Below are positions 50,885-57,908 of a DNA stretch of 58,012 nt, piece by piece. This stretch comes from Sulfuritalea sp. (GTDB lineage: Bacteria > Pseudomonadota > Gammaproteobacteria > Burkholderiales > Rhodocyclaceae). Under the pieces are notes generated by a model that was not told the origin of the DNA, made no database searches, and saw only the letters and a program-made list of their open reading frames with translations. The position numbers and the translations under genes were made by a program. The stretch lies in the NCBI GenBank assembly GCA_030247575.1, contig JAOTRV010000028.1:1-58012 (forward strand), in the 5' to 3' direction. Numbering within the stretch: position 1 is the stretch's first letter; the number at the start of each line of letters is the position of its first letter.

Positions 50885-51997
50885 ATGATGGCGACTTTGA
50901 TACGGAAATTCCTGTTGGGTACCGTCGCGGCAATGCTGGTCACCGCCGGCGGCATGGCGCAGGCCCAGCAAGTGACGCGGATGAAAATCCAGACGGCGGT
51001 TCCGACCGCGAGCATCTATTTCGACTTGATGAAGCGCTTCGGCGACCGCGTGGACAAGATGTCCAACGGCCGCATCAAGATGGAAATCCTGCCCGACGGC
51101 GCGGTGGTCAACGCCTTCGAAATCCTCGACGCGGTAGACAAGGGCGTGGTCGATGGCGGCTTCGCCTGGACGCACTACTGGTCGGGCAAGAACAGCGCGG
51201 CGGCCCTGTTCTCGAATCCGGCCGCGGGCTCGGGCACCGGCATGGACCAGATCTCGCACATGGCCTGGCTGTCGCAGGGCGGCGGCAATGCGCTCTACGA
51301 GAAGCTGTACGAGTCGGGCCTGAAGATGAACATCAAGCCCTTCATGATGCAGCCGATGGGTCCGGACCCGTTCGGCTGGTTCAAGACGCCGATCAGCTCG
51401 ATCGCCGACATGAAGAAAATGAAGTACCGCTCGCCCCCGGGACTGACGGGCGAGATCTTCAAGGAGATGGGCATCAACGCCGTCGCCATGCCGGGCGGCG
51501 AAATCGTTCCGGCCGCACAGCGCGGCGTGATCGACGCAGCCGAATGGATCGGCCCGGCGGACGACATGATCCTCGGCTTCCACAACGTGTTCAAGCACTA
51601 CTACCTGCAGGGCCTGCACCAGTCGACGGACGTCGGCGAAATCCTGATCAACAAGACGGTCTGGAACAAGCTGCCGGCAGACCTGAAGGCGGTGATCGAG
51701 GGCGCCGTGATGGCCACCATCACCGAGACCTACGCCTTCAACGTGGATCGCAATGCGAAGGCCCTGGAAAAGCTGCAGAAGGACCACAAGGTCACCGTGC
51801 ATGACACGCCGAAGGAATTCTTCGCGGCTTTCCACAAGGCGACCAACCTGGTGTATGACCGCGAAGCGGCACGCAATCCGCTGTTCAAGGAAGTCCTGGA
51901 ATCGCAGCGCGCCTATGCCAAGGTCGTGGTGCCCTACTGGACCAAGATCAACGGCTTGTATTACGGCATCGGCGCCGAAGCAGTCGCCCATAAATAG
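50885..51997 (+). CDS. dctP: TRAP transporter substrate-binding protein (FcbT1-like DctP)
   Basis: 370 residues from ATG 50885 behind GGAGG. Signal peptide MMATLIRKFLLGTVAAMLVTAGGMAQAQ. The mature part has MKIQTAVPTASIYFDLMKRFGDRV, ILPDGAVVNAFEILDAVDKGVVDGGFAWTHYWSGKNSAAALF and MKYRSPPGLTGEIFKEMGINAVAMPGGEIVPAAQRGVIDAAEWIGP. The pattern is that of the COG4663 (mannitol/chloroaromatic, FcbT1) branch, which binds organic acids in the periplasm. Confidence 0.92.
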   Translation: MMATLIRKFLLGTVAAMLVTAGGMAQAQQVTRMKIQTAVPTASIYFDLMKRFGDRVDKMSNGRIKMEILPDGAVVNAFEILDAVDKGVVDGGFAWTHYWSGKNSAAALFSNPAAGSGTGMDQISHMAWLSQGGGNALYEKLYESGLKMNIKPFMMQPMGPDPFGWFKTPISSIADMKKMKYRSPPGLTGEIFKEMGINAVAMPGGEIVPAAQRGVIDAAEWIGPADDMILGFHNVFKHYYLQGLHQSTDVGEILINKTVWNKLPADLKAVIEGAVMATITETYAFNVDRNAKALEKLQKDHKVTVHDTPKEFFAAFHKATNLVYDREAARNPLFKEVLESQRAYAKVVVPYWTKINGLYYGIGAEAVAHK

Positions 51998-52080
51998 TCG
52001 CCGCCAGGTACGACCAGAGCGGTGCACGGTCGCGGCCGTGCACCGCCCTCATACTGCAGTATTTCGCTCGAACACAGGAC

Positions 52081-52647
52081 ATGACCGGACAACCCTCAAA
52101 ACTGCTGCGGATCGCGCATGCGCTCGATCCAATCGCCATCTGGTCCGGAAAACTGACCGCCTGGCTGATCATCCCGATGGTGATGTCGCTCGTCTATGAG
52201 GTCGTGGCGCGCTACATATTCGATTCTCCGACGCTGTGGGCCTACGACATGACCTTCATGCTCTATGGCGCCTTTTTCATGCTCGGCTCGGCCTACACGC
52301 TGCAGAGCAAGGGACACATCCGCACCGACTCGCTCTACGGCGGCTGGTCGCCGCGCACCCAAGGCATCGTCGATGTGATCTGCTACATCGTGATGTTCAT
52401 GCCCTTCGCCGCCATATTTCTCTACTTCGGCTGGGGCTACTTCGCCAAGGCCTTCATGACCGGCGAACGCTTCGTCAGCAGCCCCTGGATGCCCATCACC
52501 TGGCCCTTCAAGGCCGCCATGCCCCTGACCGGATTGCTGCTGGCGATCCAGGGCGTTTCCGAACTGTGCAAGAGCCTCGATGCCGCGATCAGCGGGCGCT
52601 GGCCCGAAGGCGCAGCGCAGGTCGGCCTCGGCCGGGAGGCGACATGA
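52081..52647 (+). CDS. dctQ: TRAP transporter small membrane subunit (DctQ)
   Basis: 188 residues with four membrane helices (LTAWLIIPMVMSLVYEVVARYIFDSPTLWAYDMTFMLYGAFFMLGSAYTLQSKGHIRTDSLY is the typical N-half). It pairs with DctM. The stop overlaps the dctM start (ATGA). Confidence 0.93.
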   Translation: MTGQPSKLLRIAHALDPIAIWSGKLTAWLIIPMVMSLVYEVVARYIFDSPTLWAYDMTFMLYGAFFMLGSAYTLQSKGHIRTDSLYGGWSPRTQGIVDVICYIVMFMPFAAIFLYFGWGYFAKAFMTGERFVSSPWMPITWPFKAAMPLTGLLLAIQGVSELCKSLDAAISGRWPEGAAQVGLGREAT

Positions 52648-53954
52648 GCAACGAAATCTTCGGACTGGTGGCCCTGGTGGCCCTGTTCGGCATCATCTTC
52701 ATCGGCTTTCCGATCGCCTTCACCCTGGGCGCCGTTGCGCTCGGCGCCGGCTTCATCGCCTACGGGCCGATGGTGTTCGACCTCGCGGTACTGCAGACCT
52801 TCTCGGTGATGAAAGACACCGTGCTGGCCTCGATTCCCTTCTTCCTATTCATGGGCTTCCTGCTCGAACAGTCGGGCCTGATGGAGCGCATGTTTACCGG
52901 CATCCAGCAATTGCTGGCCGGACTGCGCGGCTCGCTGTATCTGGCGGTGCTGATCACCGCGACGATCTTCGCGGCGGCCACCGGCATCGTCGGCTCTTCG
53001 GTGACCCTGCTCGGCGTCATGGCCGGGCCTGCGATGATCAAGAGCGGCTACGACACCCGGATGAGCGCCGGGGCCATCGCCGCCGGCGGCACGCTGGGCA
53101 TCCTGATCCCGCCCTCGGTGATGCTGATCGTCATGGGGCCGGTGGTCGGAATACCGGCGACCGACCTGTTCGCCGCAGCGGTACTCCCGGGACTGCTGCT
53201 GTCCACCATCTTCACCGCCTGGTGCCTGGTGCGCTGCTGGCTCAATCCGGCGCTCGGCCCCGCGCTGCCGCCGGAAATGCGCGCGACCTCCATGATGGCC
53301 GTGGTGAAAGATCTGGTGATCGGCGTCGTGCCGGTGATCGTGGTGATCATCGCCACCCTGGGCGTGATCCTGATGGGCATCGCCACGCCGACCGATGCCG
53401 GCGCGGTGGGTTGCGCCGCCGTGTTCATCCTGACGCTGCTCTCCCGGCGCATGACATTCGCGAAGATTCGCCGCTCGGCGTTCCAGACGCTCGAGGTATC
53501 GAGCATGATCCTGATGCTGGTGACCGCATCGAATCTGTTCGGCGCCGTGTTCTCCCGCCTGGGCAGCGCCGAATACCTCGCCAGCCTGCTGACCAGCCTG
53601 GCCCTGCCGCCGACGCTGATGCTGATCGTGATTCTGGGCCTGATCTTCGTCCTCGGCTGGCCGCTCGAATGGGTGCCCATCGTGCTCATCGTGGTGCCCA
53701 TCGTGCTGCCCATCGTCCAGGCGCTGAACATCGACCTGATCTGGTTCTGCACCCTGGTCGCGATGACGCTGCAGACTGCCTGGCTTTCGCCGCCGGTGGC
53801 GCTGTCCGCCTATTTCCTGAAGGGCGTGGTGCCACAATGGGAACTCAAGGACATCTACGCCGGCATGTCGCAGTTCATGGTCCTGCAAATCGTCGGCGTG
53901 GGGCTGGTCATGGCTTTCCCGAAGCTGGCGACCTGGCTGGCCGGCGTCAATTGA
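52644..53954 (+). CDS. dctM: TRAP transporter large membrane subunit (DctM)
   Basis: 436 residues, about twelve helices. Signature stretches are IPFFLFMGFLLEQSGL, AAATGIVGSSVTLLGVMAGPAMIKSGYD, GGTLGILIPPSVMLIVMGPVVG and GIATPTDAGAVGC. Na+-driven import channel of the TRAP system. The LALPPTLMLIV segment is native DctM sequence, not the dispersed repeat. Confidence 0.95.
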   Translation: MSNEIFGLVALVALFGIIFIGFPIAFTLGAVALGAGFIAYGPMVFDLAVLQTFSVMKDTVLASIPFFLFMGFLLEQSGLMERMFTGIQQLLAGLRGSLYLAVLITATIFAAATGIVGSSVTLLGVMAGPAMIKSGYDTRMSAGAIAAGGTLGILIPPSVMLIVMGPVVGIPATDLFAAAVLPGLLLSTIFTAWCLVRCWLNPALGPALPPEMRATSMMAVVKDLVIGVVPVIVVIIATLGVILMGIATPTDAGAVGCAAVFILTLLSRRMTFAKIRRSAFQTLEVSSMILMLVTASNLFGAVFSRLGSAEYLASLLTSLALPPTLMLIVILGLIFVLGWPLEWVPIVLIVVPIVLPIVQALNIDLIWFCTLVAMTLQTAWLSPPVALSAYFLKGVVPQWELKDIYAGMSQFMVLQIVGVGLVMAFPKLATWLAGVN

Positions 53955-53969
53955 ACGAGAGAATCCAAC

Positions 53970-54638
53970 ATGCTAGCCAAAGACGTCATGACAACTGCGA
54001 TCCTCACCGTGACACCCGATACGGATGTGGGGGAGATCGCCCGAACCCTGCTCGACGCGCATATCAGCGCAGTGCCCGTGATCGCCGGGGACGGCAAGCT
54101 GATCGGCATCGTCAGCGAGGGCGACCTGATGCACCGCGCCGAAGCGGAAACGCGCCGTCGCCCGTCATGGTGGCTGCGCCTGCTCGCCACGCCCGAGGAG
54201 CCGTCGCAGCAGTATTTGCGGGAGGTGGGCCGGCGCGCGCGGGATGTGATGACGCGGGACGTGATTACCGTCGAGCCCGACACCTCCCTCACCGAAATCG
54301 CCGCCATGCTGGAGAAGTATCACATCAAGCGCGTGCCGGTGATCGAGAACGGCAAACTGGTCGGCATCGTCAGCCGCGCCAACCTGCTGCGCGGCGTCGC
54401 GACATGGCAAAAGCCCACCGGCGTGCGCGTCGAGGATTCGGCTCTGCGCAGCCTGCTGCTGAAGGCGCTGAACGAAGCCGAACTGCCGATGCATCTGGTC
54501 AATGTCACGGTCACCGACGGCGCCGTGGAGCTTTGGGGCGTGGTCGATTCCGAATTGCAGATCGACGCGGCCCGTGCCGCGGCGGAAGCCACCGTCGGCG
54601 TCGTTCGACTGGAAAACCATCTGGTCCGCAGAGCCTGA
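53970..54638 (+). CDS. Tandem CBS-domain protein with C-terminal BON domain
   Basis: 222 residues. CBS 1 at about 1-60 (AKDVMTTAILTVTPDTDVGEIARTLLDAHISAVPVI), CBS 2 at about 85-140 (ARDVMTRDVITVEPDTSLTEIAAMLEKYHIKRVPVIENGKLVGIVS), BON at about 150-220. CBS pairs sense adenine nucleotides. It sits 15 bp after dctM and may tune the transporter to energy state (inference). Confidence 0.9.
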   Translation: MLAKDVMTTAILTVTPDTDVGEIARTLLDAHISAVPVIAGDGKLIGIVSEGDLMHRAEAETRRRPSWWLRLLATPEEPSQQYLREVGRRARDVMTRDVITVEPDTSLTEIAAMLEKYHIKRVPVIENGKLVGIVSRANLLRGVATWQKPTGVRVEDSALRSLLLKALNEAELPMHLVNVTVTDGAVELWGVVDSELQIDAARAAAEATVGVVRLENHLVRRA

Positions 54639-54653
54639 CCGAGGAGCGGGAAC

Positions 54654-55520
54654 ATCAAGAAGAAGCCGACCCAGACGGGTCAATACCAAACGGCGGCCTG
54701 GCTCGAACCCGGCGCCGATGAAGCGCACGAAGCCCATGACGAGGATTCGAACGAGGATTCGAACGAGGACATACGGCGCCTGCGGCCGCTGACCGTACTG
54801 GAAATCCTCAGCGAATCGTCCCAGCCGCAGACACTGGCCCAGTTGTCCGCCCTGATGCGGGTGCCGAAAAGCACCCTGATGCGCCTGCTGCGCTCGATGG
54901 AAATGCGCGGCTATCTGATGTACATGCCGGCCGAGCGCGGCTATGTTCCCGGCACCCGGTCGGCCACCCTCGCCCTGCGGGTGCTGCGCGGCTCCAACAT
55001 CCGGCGCGAATGCCGGGCCGTGCTGCGGAACCTGGTCCGCTCGCTCGGCGAGACCTGCAACCTCACCGTGCCCGATGGCGGGCGCGTGCTCTATCTGGAG
55101 CGCATAGAGACCACGGCGCCCCTGCGCGCGCACCTGGAACCCGGCACCTGGGTGCCGATGCACTGCACGGCCAGCGGCAAGCTGTTTCTCGCGGCCATGC
55201 CGCTGCTGGAAAGGCGCAGCATCCTCGCCCAGCTGCAATTGACCCGGCATTCGCCGCGCACCATCACCGATAGCCGCGAGCTAGAAGCCGAACTGGAGCG
55301 CATCGCCCGCCGCGGCGTGGGCATCGACAACGAGGAATTCGTGCATGGCATGGTCGCCGTGGCCGTTCCCGTGCGCGGCAAGGACGGCAAGCTGGTGGCG
55401 GCCGTCGCCTGCCACGCGCCGACGCCGCGCCGCTCGCTGGACGAGCTGCTGACCTGCGTTCCCGAGCTGCGCGCGGCGGCCGATGCCATGGCGCAGATAC
55501 TGTCGCCGCCGAAAGACTGA
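54654..55520 (+). CDS. IclR-family regulator, probable ATC start
   Basis: 288 residues if begun at ATC 54654. The helix-turn-helix (LTVLEILSESSQPQTLAQLSALMRVPKSTLMRLLRSMEMRGYL) starts near 54783, upstream of the first in-frame ATG/GTG/TTG, and the frame is closed by the CBS-gene TGA at 54636. The only well-placed start is ATC, 8 bases after GAGGAG, giving MKKKPTQTGQYQTAAW. The effector domain is normal (CNLTVPDGGRVLYLERIETTAPLRAHLEPGTWVPMHCTASGKLFLA..HGMVAVAVPV). It likely represses or activates the GMC-TRAP cluster through 49134-49150. Confidence 0.85.
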   Translation: MKKKPTQTGQYQTAAWLEPGADEAHEAHDEDSNEDSNEDIRRLRPLTVLEILSESSQPQTLAQLSALMRVPKSTLMRLLRSMEMRGYLMYMPAERGYVPGTRSATLALRVLRGSNIRRECRAVLRNLVRSLGETCNLTVPDGGRVLYLERIETTAPLRAHLEPGTWVPMHCTASGKLFLAAMPLLERRSILAQLQLTRHSPRTITDSRELEAELERIARRGVGIDNEEFVHGMVAVAVPVRGKDGKLVAAVACHAPTPRRSLDELLTCVPELRAAADAMAQILSPPKD

Positions 55521-55559
55521 TCGCGGCAAGGCCAGCCGGCGGCGCGCACGGTACCGTGC

Positions 55560-55586
55560 CGCCGTGTCGCCAGCGCCGACTCTTGT
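55560..55586 (+). repeat. 27-bp dispersed repeat, copy G (intergenic)
   Basis: CGCCGT, six bases, AGCGCCGACTCT, TGT. Lies 40 bp after the iclR stop. 24 of 27 bases match copy A in hypE. Confidence 0.75.
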
Positions 55587-55678
55587 GCACGGCGCCCGGA
55601 GAATCGCTGACCCGGCACCAACTCGTTGCGTTTCGGACTTGGAACCGCCGTTGGATGCACTGCCGCTCCCTGCCCGTT

Positions 55679-55767
55679 GCCGTCATTCCCGCGAATGCGG
55701 GAATCCAGCGGCGTTTGTGCAAGGACACTGGATTCCGGGTTCCGCTTCGCGACCCCGGAATGACGGC
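55679..55767. repeat. 89-bp inverted-repeat element containing a dRS3-like core
   Basis: Ends GCCGTCATTCC and GGAATGACGGC are perfect 11-bp inverted repeats. The left half contains ATTCCC-N8-GGGAAT, the dRS3 pattern known from Neisseria; the right half forms a second hairpin, and inner GGAATCCAG/CTGGATTCC also pair. A non-coding MITE-like unit of a kind common in betaproteobacteria. Confidence 0.75.
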
Positions 55768-55826
55768 TTCTGGCCGCACTGAGCCATGAAGAAAACGGTC
55801 ATCGATGGCCGCAAAGACCGAACAAC

Positions 55827-55853
55827 CGCCGTACCGCCGGCGCCGACTTTCAA
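55827..55853 (+). repeat. 27-bp dispersed repeat, copy H (intergenic)
   Basis: CGCCGT, six bases, GGCGCCGACTTT, CAA. Only 267 bp from copy G, with the 89-bp inverted-repeat element between them. Confidence 0.75.
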
Positions 55854-55918
55854 GCAGCTCCGGGCCCTATCGGGGGTATTGCTCAAAATTTAATGACCCT
55901 GACCATTTCAGCCCTCTA

Positions 55919-55952
55919 TTAACCAACTTGCCCAATTCACCAAAAAGGTTAA
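55919..55952. promoter_or_regulatory. Possible MqsA operator
   Basis: TTAACC and GGTTAA are separated by 22 bp in an AT-rich stretch just before mqsR. MqsA binds AACCT/AGGTT-type palindromes in E. coli; the match is only partial. Confidence 0.4.
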
Positions 55953-55961
55953 TATTTCGCA

Positions 55962-56258
55962 ATGGAGAAATCCACGCCCCATTGCAAGCTGCCGGTCGTC
56001 AAAGGGCTGATCGAAACGGGCAAGGTTCGCTCGACGATGTCGGCACTGGCAGGTGGCGCAGCGCTGGGCTTCGGTTTTGACGGGATCGTGGAAGTGGTGA
56101 TGGCACTGGCGCCGGCCGATTTCTACAAGAGCATGACGACGCATGCGGACCATCGCATCTGGCAGGACGTGTATCGGCCGATGACGGCCGCCGGCCGCGT
56201 CTACCTGAAACTCACGGTCATCGACGATGTGCTGATCGTGTCCTTCAAGGAGGTATGA
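55962..56258 (+). CDS. mqsR: MqsR mRNA-interferase toxin
   Basis: 98 residues. MEKSTPHCKLPVVKGLIETGKVR..ALGFGFDGIVEVVMAL..DFYKSMTTHADHRIWQDVYRP and the end VYLKLTVIDDVLIVSFKEV match the MqsR family closely. It cleaves mRNA at GCU-type sites in E. coli. It overlaps mqsA by 4 bp, toxin first, the usual order for this system. Confidence 0.93.
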   Translation: MEKSTPHCKLPVVKGLIETGKVRSTMSALAGGAALGFGFDGIVEVVMALAPADFYKSMTTHADHRIWQDVYRPMTAAGRVYLKLTVIDDVLIVSFKEV

Positions 56259-56662
56259 ACATGAAATGTCCAGGCTGCGGCGCGGCGAAGCTGGTTCGCG
56301 ACAAGCGTGAAATGAGCTACACCTACAAGGGCGAGACGACATCGATTGCGGACGTGAGCGGCGACTATTGTCCGGCCTGCGGCGAGGCCGTGCTGGACAT
56401 GGCCGAATCCGCCCGGACCAGCGCGGCCATGCTGGAATTCAACAAGCAGGTGAACGCCGCCATCGTCGATCCGGCATTCATCGCCAGCGTGAGGAAGAAA
56501 CTGCGCCTGGACCAGCAGCAGGCCGCCGAGATATTTGGCGGCGGCGTGAATGCATTTTCCCGCTACGAGAACGGCAGAACGCGGCCGCCGTTGGCGCTGG
56601 TGAAGCTGCTCAAGGTGCTCGACCGACATCCGGACCTGTTGGACGAGGTGCGTGCGGCCTGA
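56255..56662 (+). CDS. mqsA: MqsA antitoxin
   Basis: 135 residues from ATG 56255 (overlapping the toxin stop); ATG 56261 has better spacing from AAGGAG. The zinc-binding N-domain has CPGC (C5, C8) and CPAC (C39, C42). The C-terminal HTH_XRE domain has LRLDQQQAAEIFGGGVNAFSRYENGRTRPP. It neutralises MqsR and represses the operon. Confidence 0.94.
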   Translation: MNMKCPGCGAAKLVRDKREMSYTYKGETTSIADVSGDYCPACGEAVLDMAESARTSAAMLEFNKQVNAAIVDPAFIASVRKKLRLDQQQAAEIFGGGVNAFSRYENGRTRPPLALVKLLKVLDRHPDLLDEVRAA

Positions 56663-56704
56663 ACCGCGGCACGCGGCCGTCCTCTTCCCCTGACCCAATG
56701 GGTG

Positions 56705-56733
56705 ATTTCACAAGGTCAAATCACTCTGAACCC
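56705..56733 (+). repeat. Dispersed REP-like unit, copy 1
   Basis: ATTTCACAAGGTCAAATCAC followed by TCTGAACCC. It recurs almost unchanged at 57877-57904. Lies between the convergent mqsA and higA-like genes. Confidence 0.7.
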
Positions 56734-56808
56734 CAATGGTTCTGACGGCCAGGAAACCAACGCGCATCGTTACCAAGGCACGGAAGAAGGTAGCTTGGTA
56801 ACAGTGGC

Positions 56809-57120
56809 TCAGGCGTGTGCCGCCGGATTTCGCATCGGCTGGACGGCAAGGCGCAGCCCCATGGCCTTGAGGATGGCCGACAAGCTGCTGAGCACCGGGT
56901 TCCCGTCGGGTGACAAGGTGCGATAAAGCTGCGTCGTGCTCAGATGGGCGGTCTCGGCCACCGTCGGTACGCCGCCAAAGGCTTTCGTCATCTGACGCAA
57001 GGTAATCAGAAGTTCGCTCTGGTCGCCCTCCTCCAGAATGCTGTTGAGCAGTTGAACCGCATAGGCGGGGTCCTCGCGGAACATTTCGGCCATCGCTTCG
57101 TCATGCGCTCTATCTCTCAT
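56809..57120 (-). CDS. HigA-like antitoxin of a RelE/HigB-type module
   Basis: 103 residues from ATG 57120 with AGGAGGG upstream. LLITLRQMTKAFGGVPTVAETAHLSTTQLYRTLSPDGNPVLSSLSAILKAMGLRLAV is the helix-turn-helix of the addiction-module antidote family. The start lies inside the 3' end of the original toxin frame, so the pair was translationally coupled, toxin first. Confidence 0.85.
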   Translation of the reverse strand: MRDRAHDEAMAEMFREDPAYAVQLLNSILEEGDQSELLITLRQMTKAFGGVPTVAETAHLSTTQLYRTLSPDGNPVLSSLSAILKAMGLRLAVQPMRNPAAHA

Positions 57121-57440
57121 CGCTTGCCCTCCTTTGCCAGTCTTGCCAGTAGCCACAGGCACGGTCGATATCCGCGTCCTGCGTTCGCTTGTCGCCACCG
57201 CACAGCAACAAAACAATTTCCTTGTCGGCGACCGCGTGACACCCGGAACCCCGGCCCGACATCGATGCGAAGTTCCCATACGCCATCGCGACAAAACTTG
57301 TGGTCGCCGAAATTACCGAGTTCGATGCGGTTCACCCGCCGATCCACGGCAATTTTCGCGGTCACGTCGCGCAGCTTGCGCAGCCAGTCGAGGAAAACAT
57401 CCTTCCCGTCGGGAGTCAGGTAATGCCGAACTTCGTACAT
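57110..57440 (-). pseudogene. RelE/HigB-type toxin, frameshifted
   Basis: Starts MYEVRHYLTPDGKDVFLDWLRKLRDVTAKIAVDRRVNRIELGNFGD and continues well to ELRIDVGPGFRV. After that the expected family ending (HAVADKEIVLLLCGGDKRTQ, then DADIDRACGYWQDW) is found in a different frame and ends at 57110. The span of 331 bp fits loss of two bases near 57238. Read straight, the frame instead gives a 107-residue protein ending at 57117 with an unrelated tail. The toxin is probably inactive. Confidence 0.8.
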
Positions 57441-57821
57441 GATTCATGTTTCGTTTATAAACGAAGAATTGTCAAATGCGGCCAGGAGCCCGGCTTGCAC
57501 CTCGGCGTAATGGGTGTAAATGGGTGTCGTATTGGTTGTCATGATCCGCTCCGACACCATCCAGATCACCCCGGAGGTTCTTCGCCTCATCGCCGGCATC
57601 GATGAGTTCGACGGCGCCTGGCACGCGCTCGGCAGCCTGGCGCCGGACCGGCTCTCGGCCCTGCTGCGTGTCGCCACCATCGAGAGCATCGGCTCCTCCA
57701 CCCGCATCGAGGGCAGCCGGCTATCGGACCGTGAAGTCGAGCGCCTGCTTTCCAAACTGCAGATCAGGTCCTTCGCCACCCGCGACGAACAGGAGGTGGC
57801 AGGCTACGCCAAGCTAAGCGG

Positions 57822-57848
57822 CGCCGTATCGTCACCGCCGACTCTCAA
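57822..57848 (+). repeat. 27-bp dispersed repeat, copy I (at the break point of fic)
   Basis: CGCCGT, six bases, ACCGCCGACTCT, CAA. In the fic frame it reads AVSSPPTLK. The Fic homology ends about ten bases before it. Confidence 0.75.
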
Positions 57849-57868
57849 GAAACTCCGAAACCCAGTGA

Positions 57869-57904
57869 GGTCAGAAATTTCACAAAGTCAAATCACTCTG
57901 ACCC
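57869..57904 (+). repeat. Dispersed REP-like unit, copy 2, with inverted ends
   Basis: GGTCAGA (57869-57875) and TCTGACC (57897-57903) are inverted ends enclosing the sequence shared with 56705-56733. It immediately precedes the probable insertion-sequence end. Confidence 0.7.
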
Positions 57905-57908
57905 TTAT

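Larger units (their letters stand above)
55521..55961. other. Repeat-filled intergenic region between iclR and mqsR
   Basis: 441 bp with no credible gene. Holds dispersed-repeat copies G and H, an 89-bp inverted-repeat element between them (55679-55767), a stretch CAAAATTTAATGACCCTGACC typical of dispersed REP-like sequence, and the mqsRA promoter region. Confidence 0.6.

Noticed and set aside
49154-52027. 957-codon minus-strand frame opposite GMC and dctP
   Set aside because: Antisense shadow; no motif and no ribosome-binding site.
53590-53625. LPPTL peptide in DctM resembling the repeat peptide
   Set aside because: Typical native DctM sequence; the DNA does not match the repeat.
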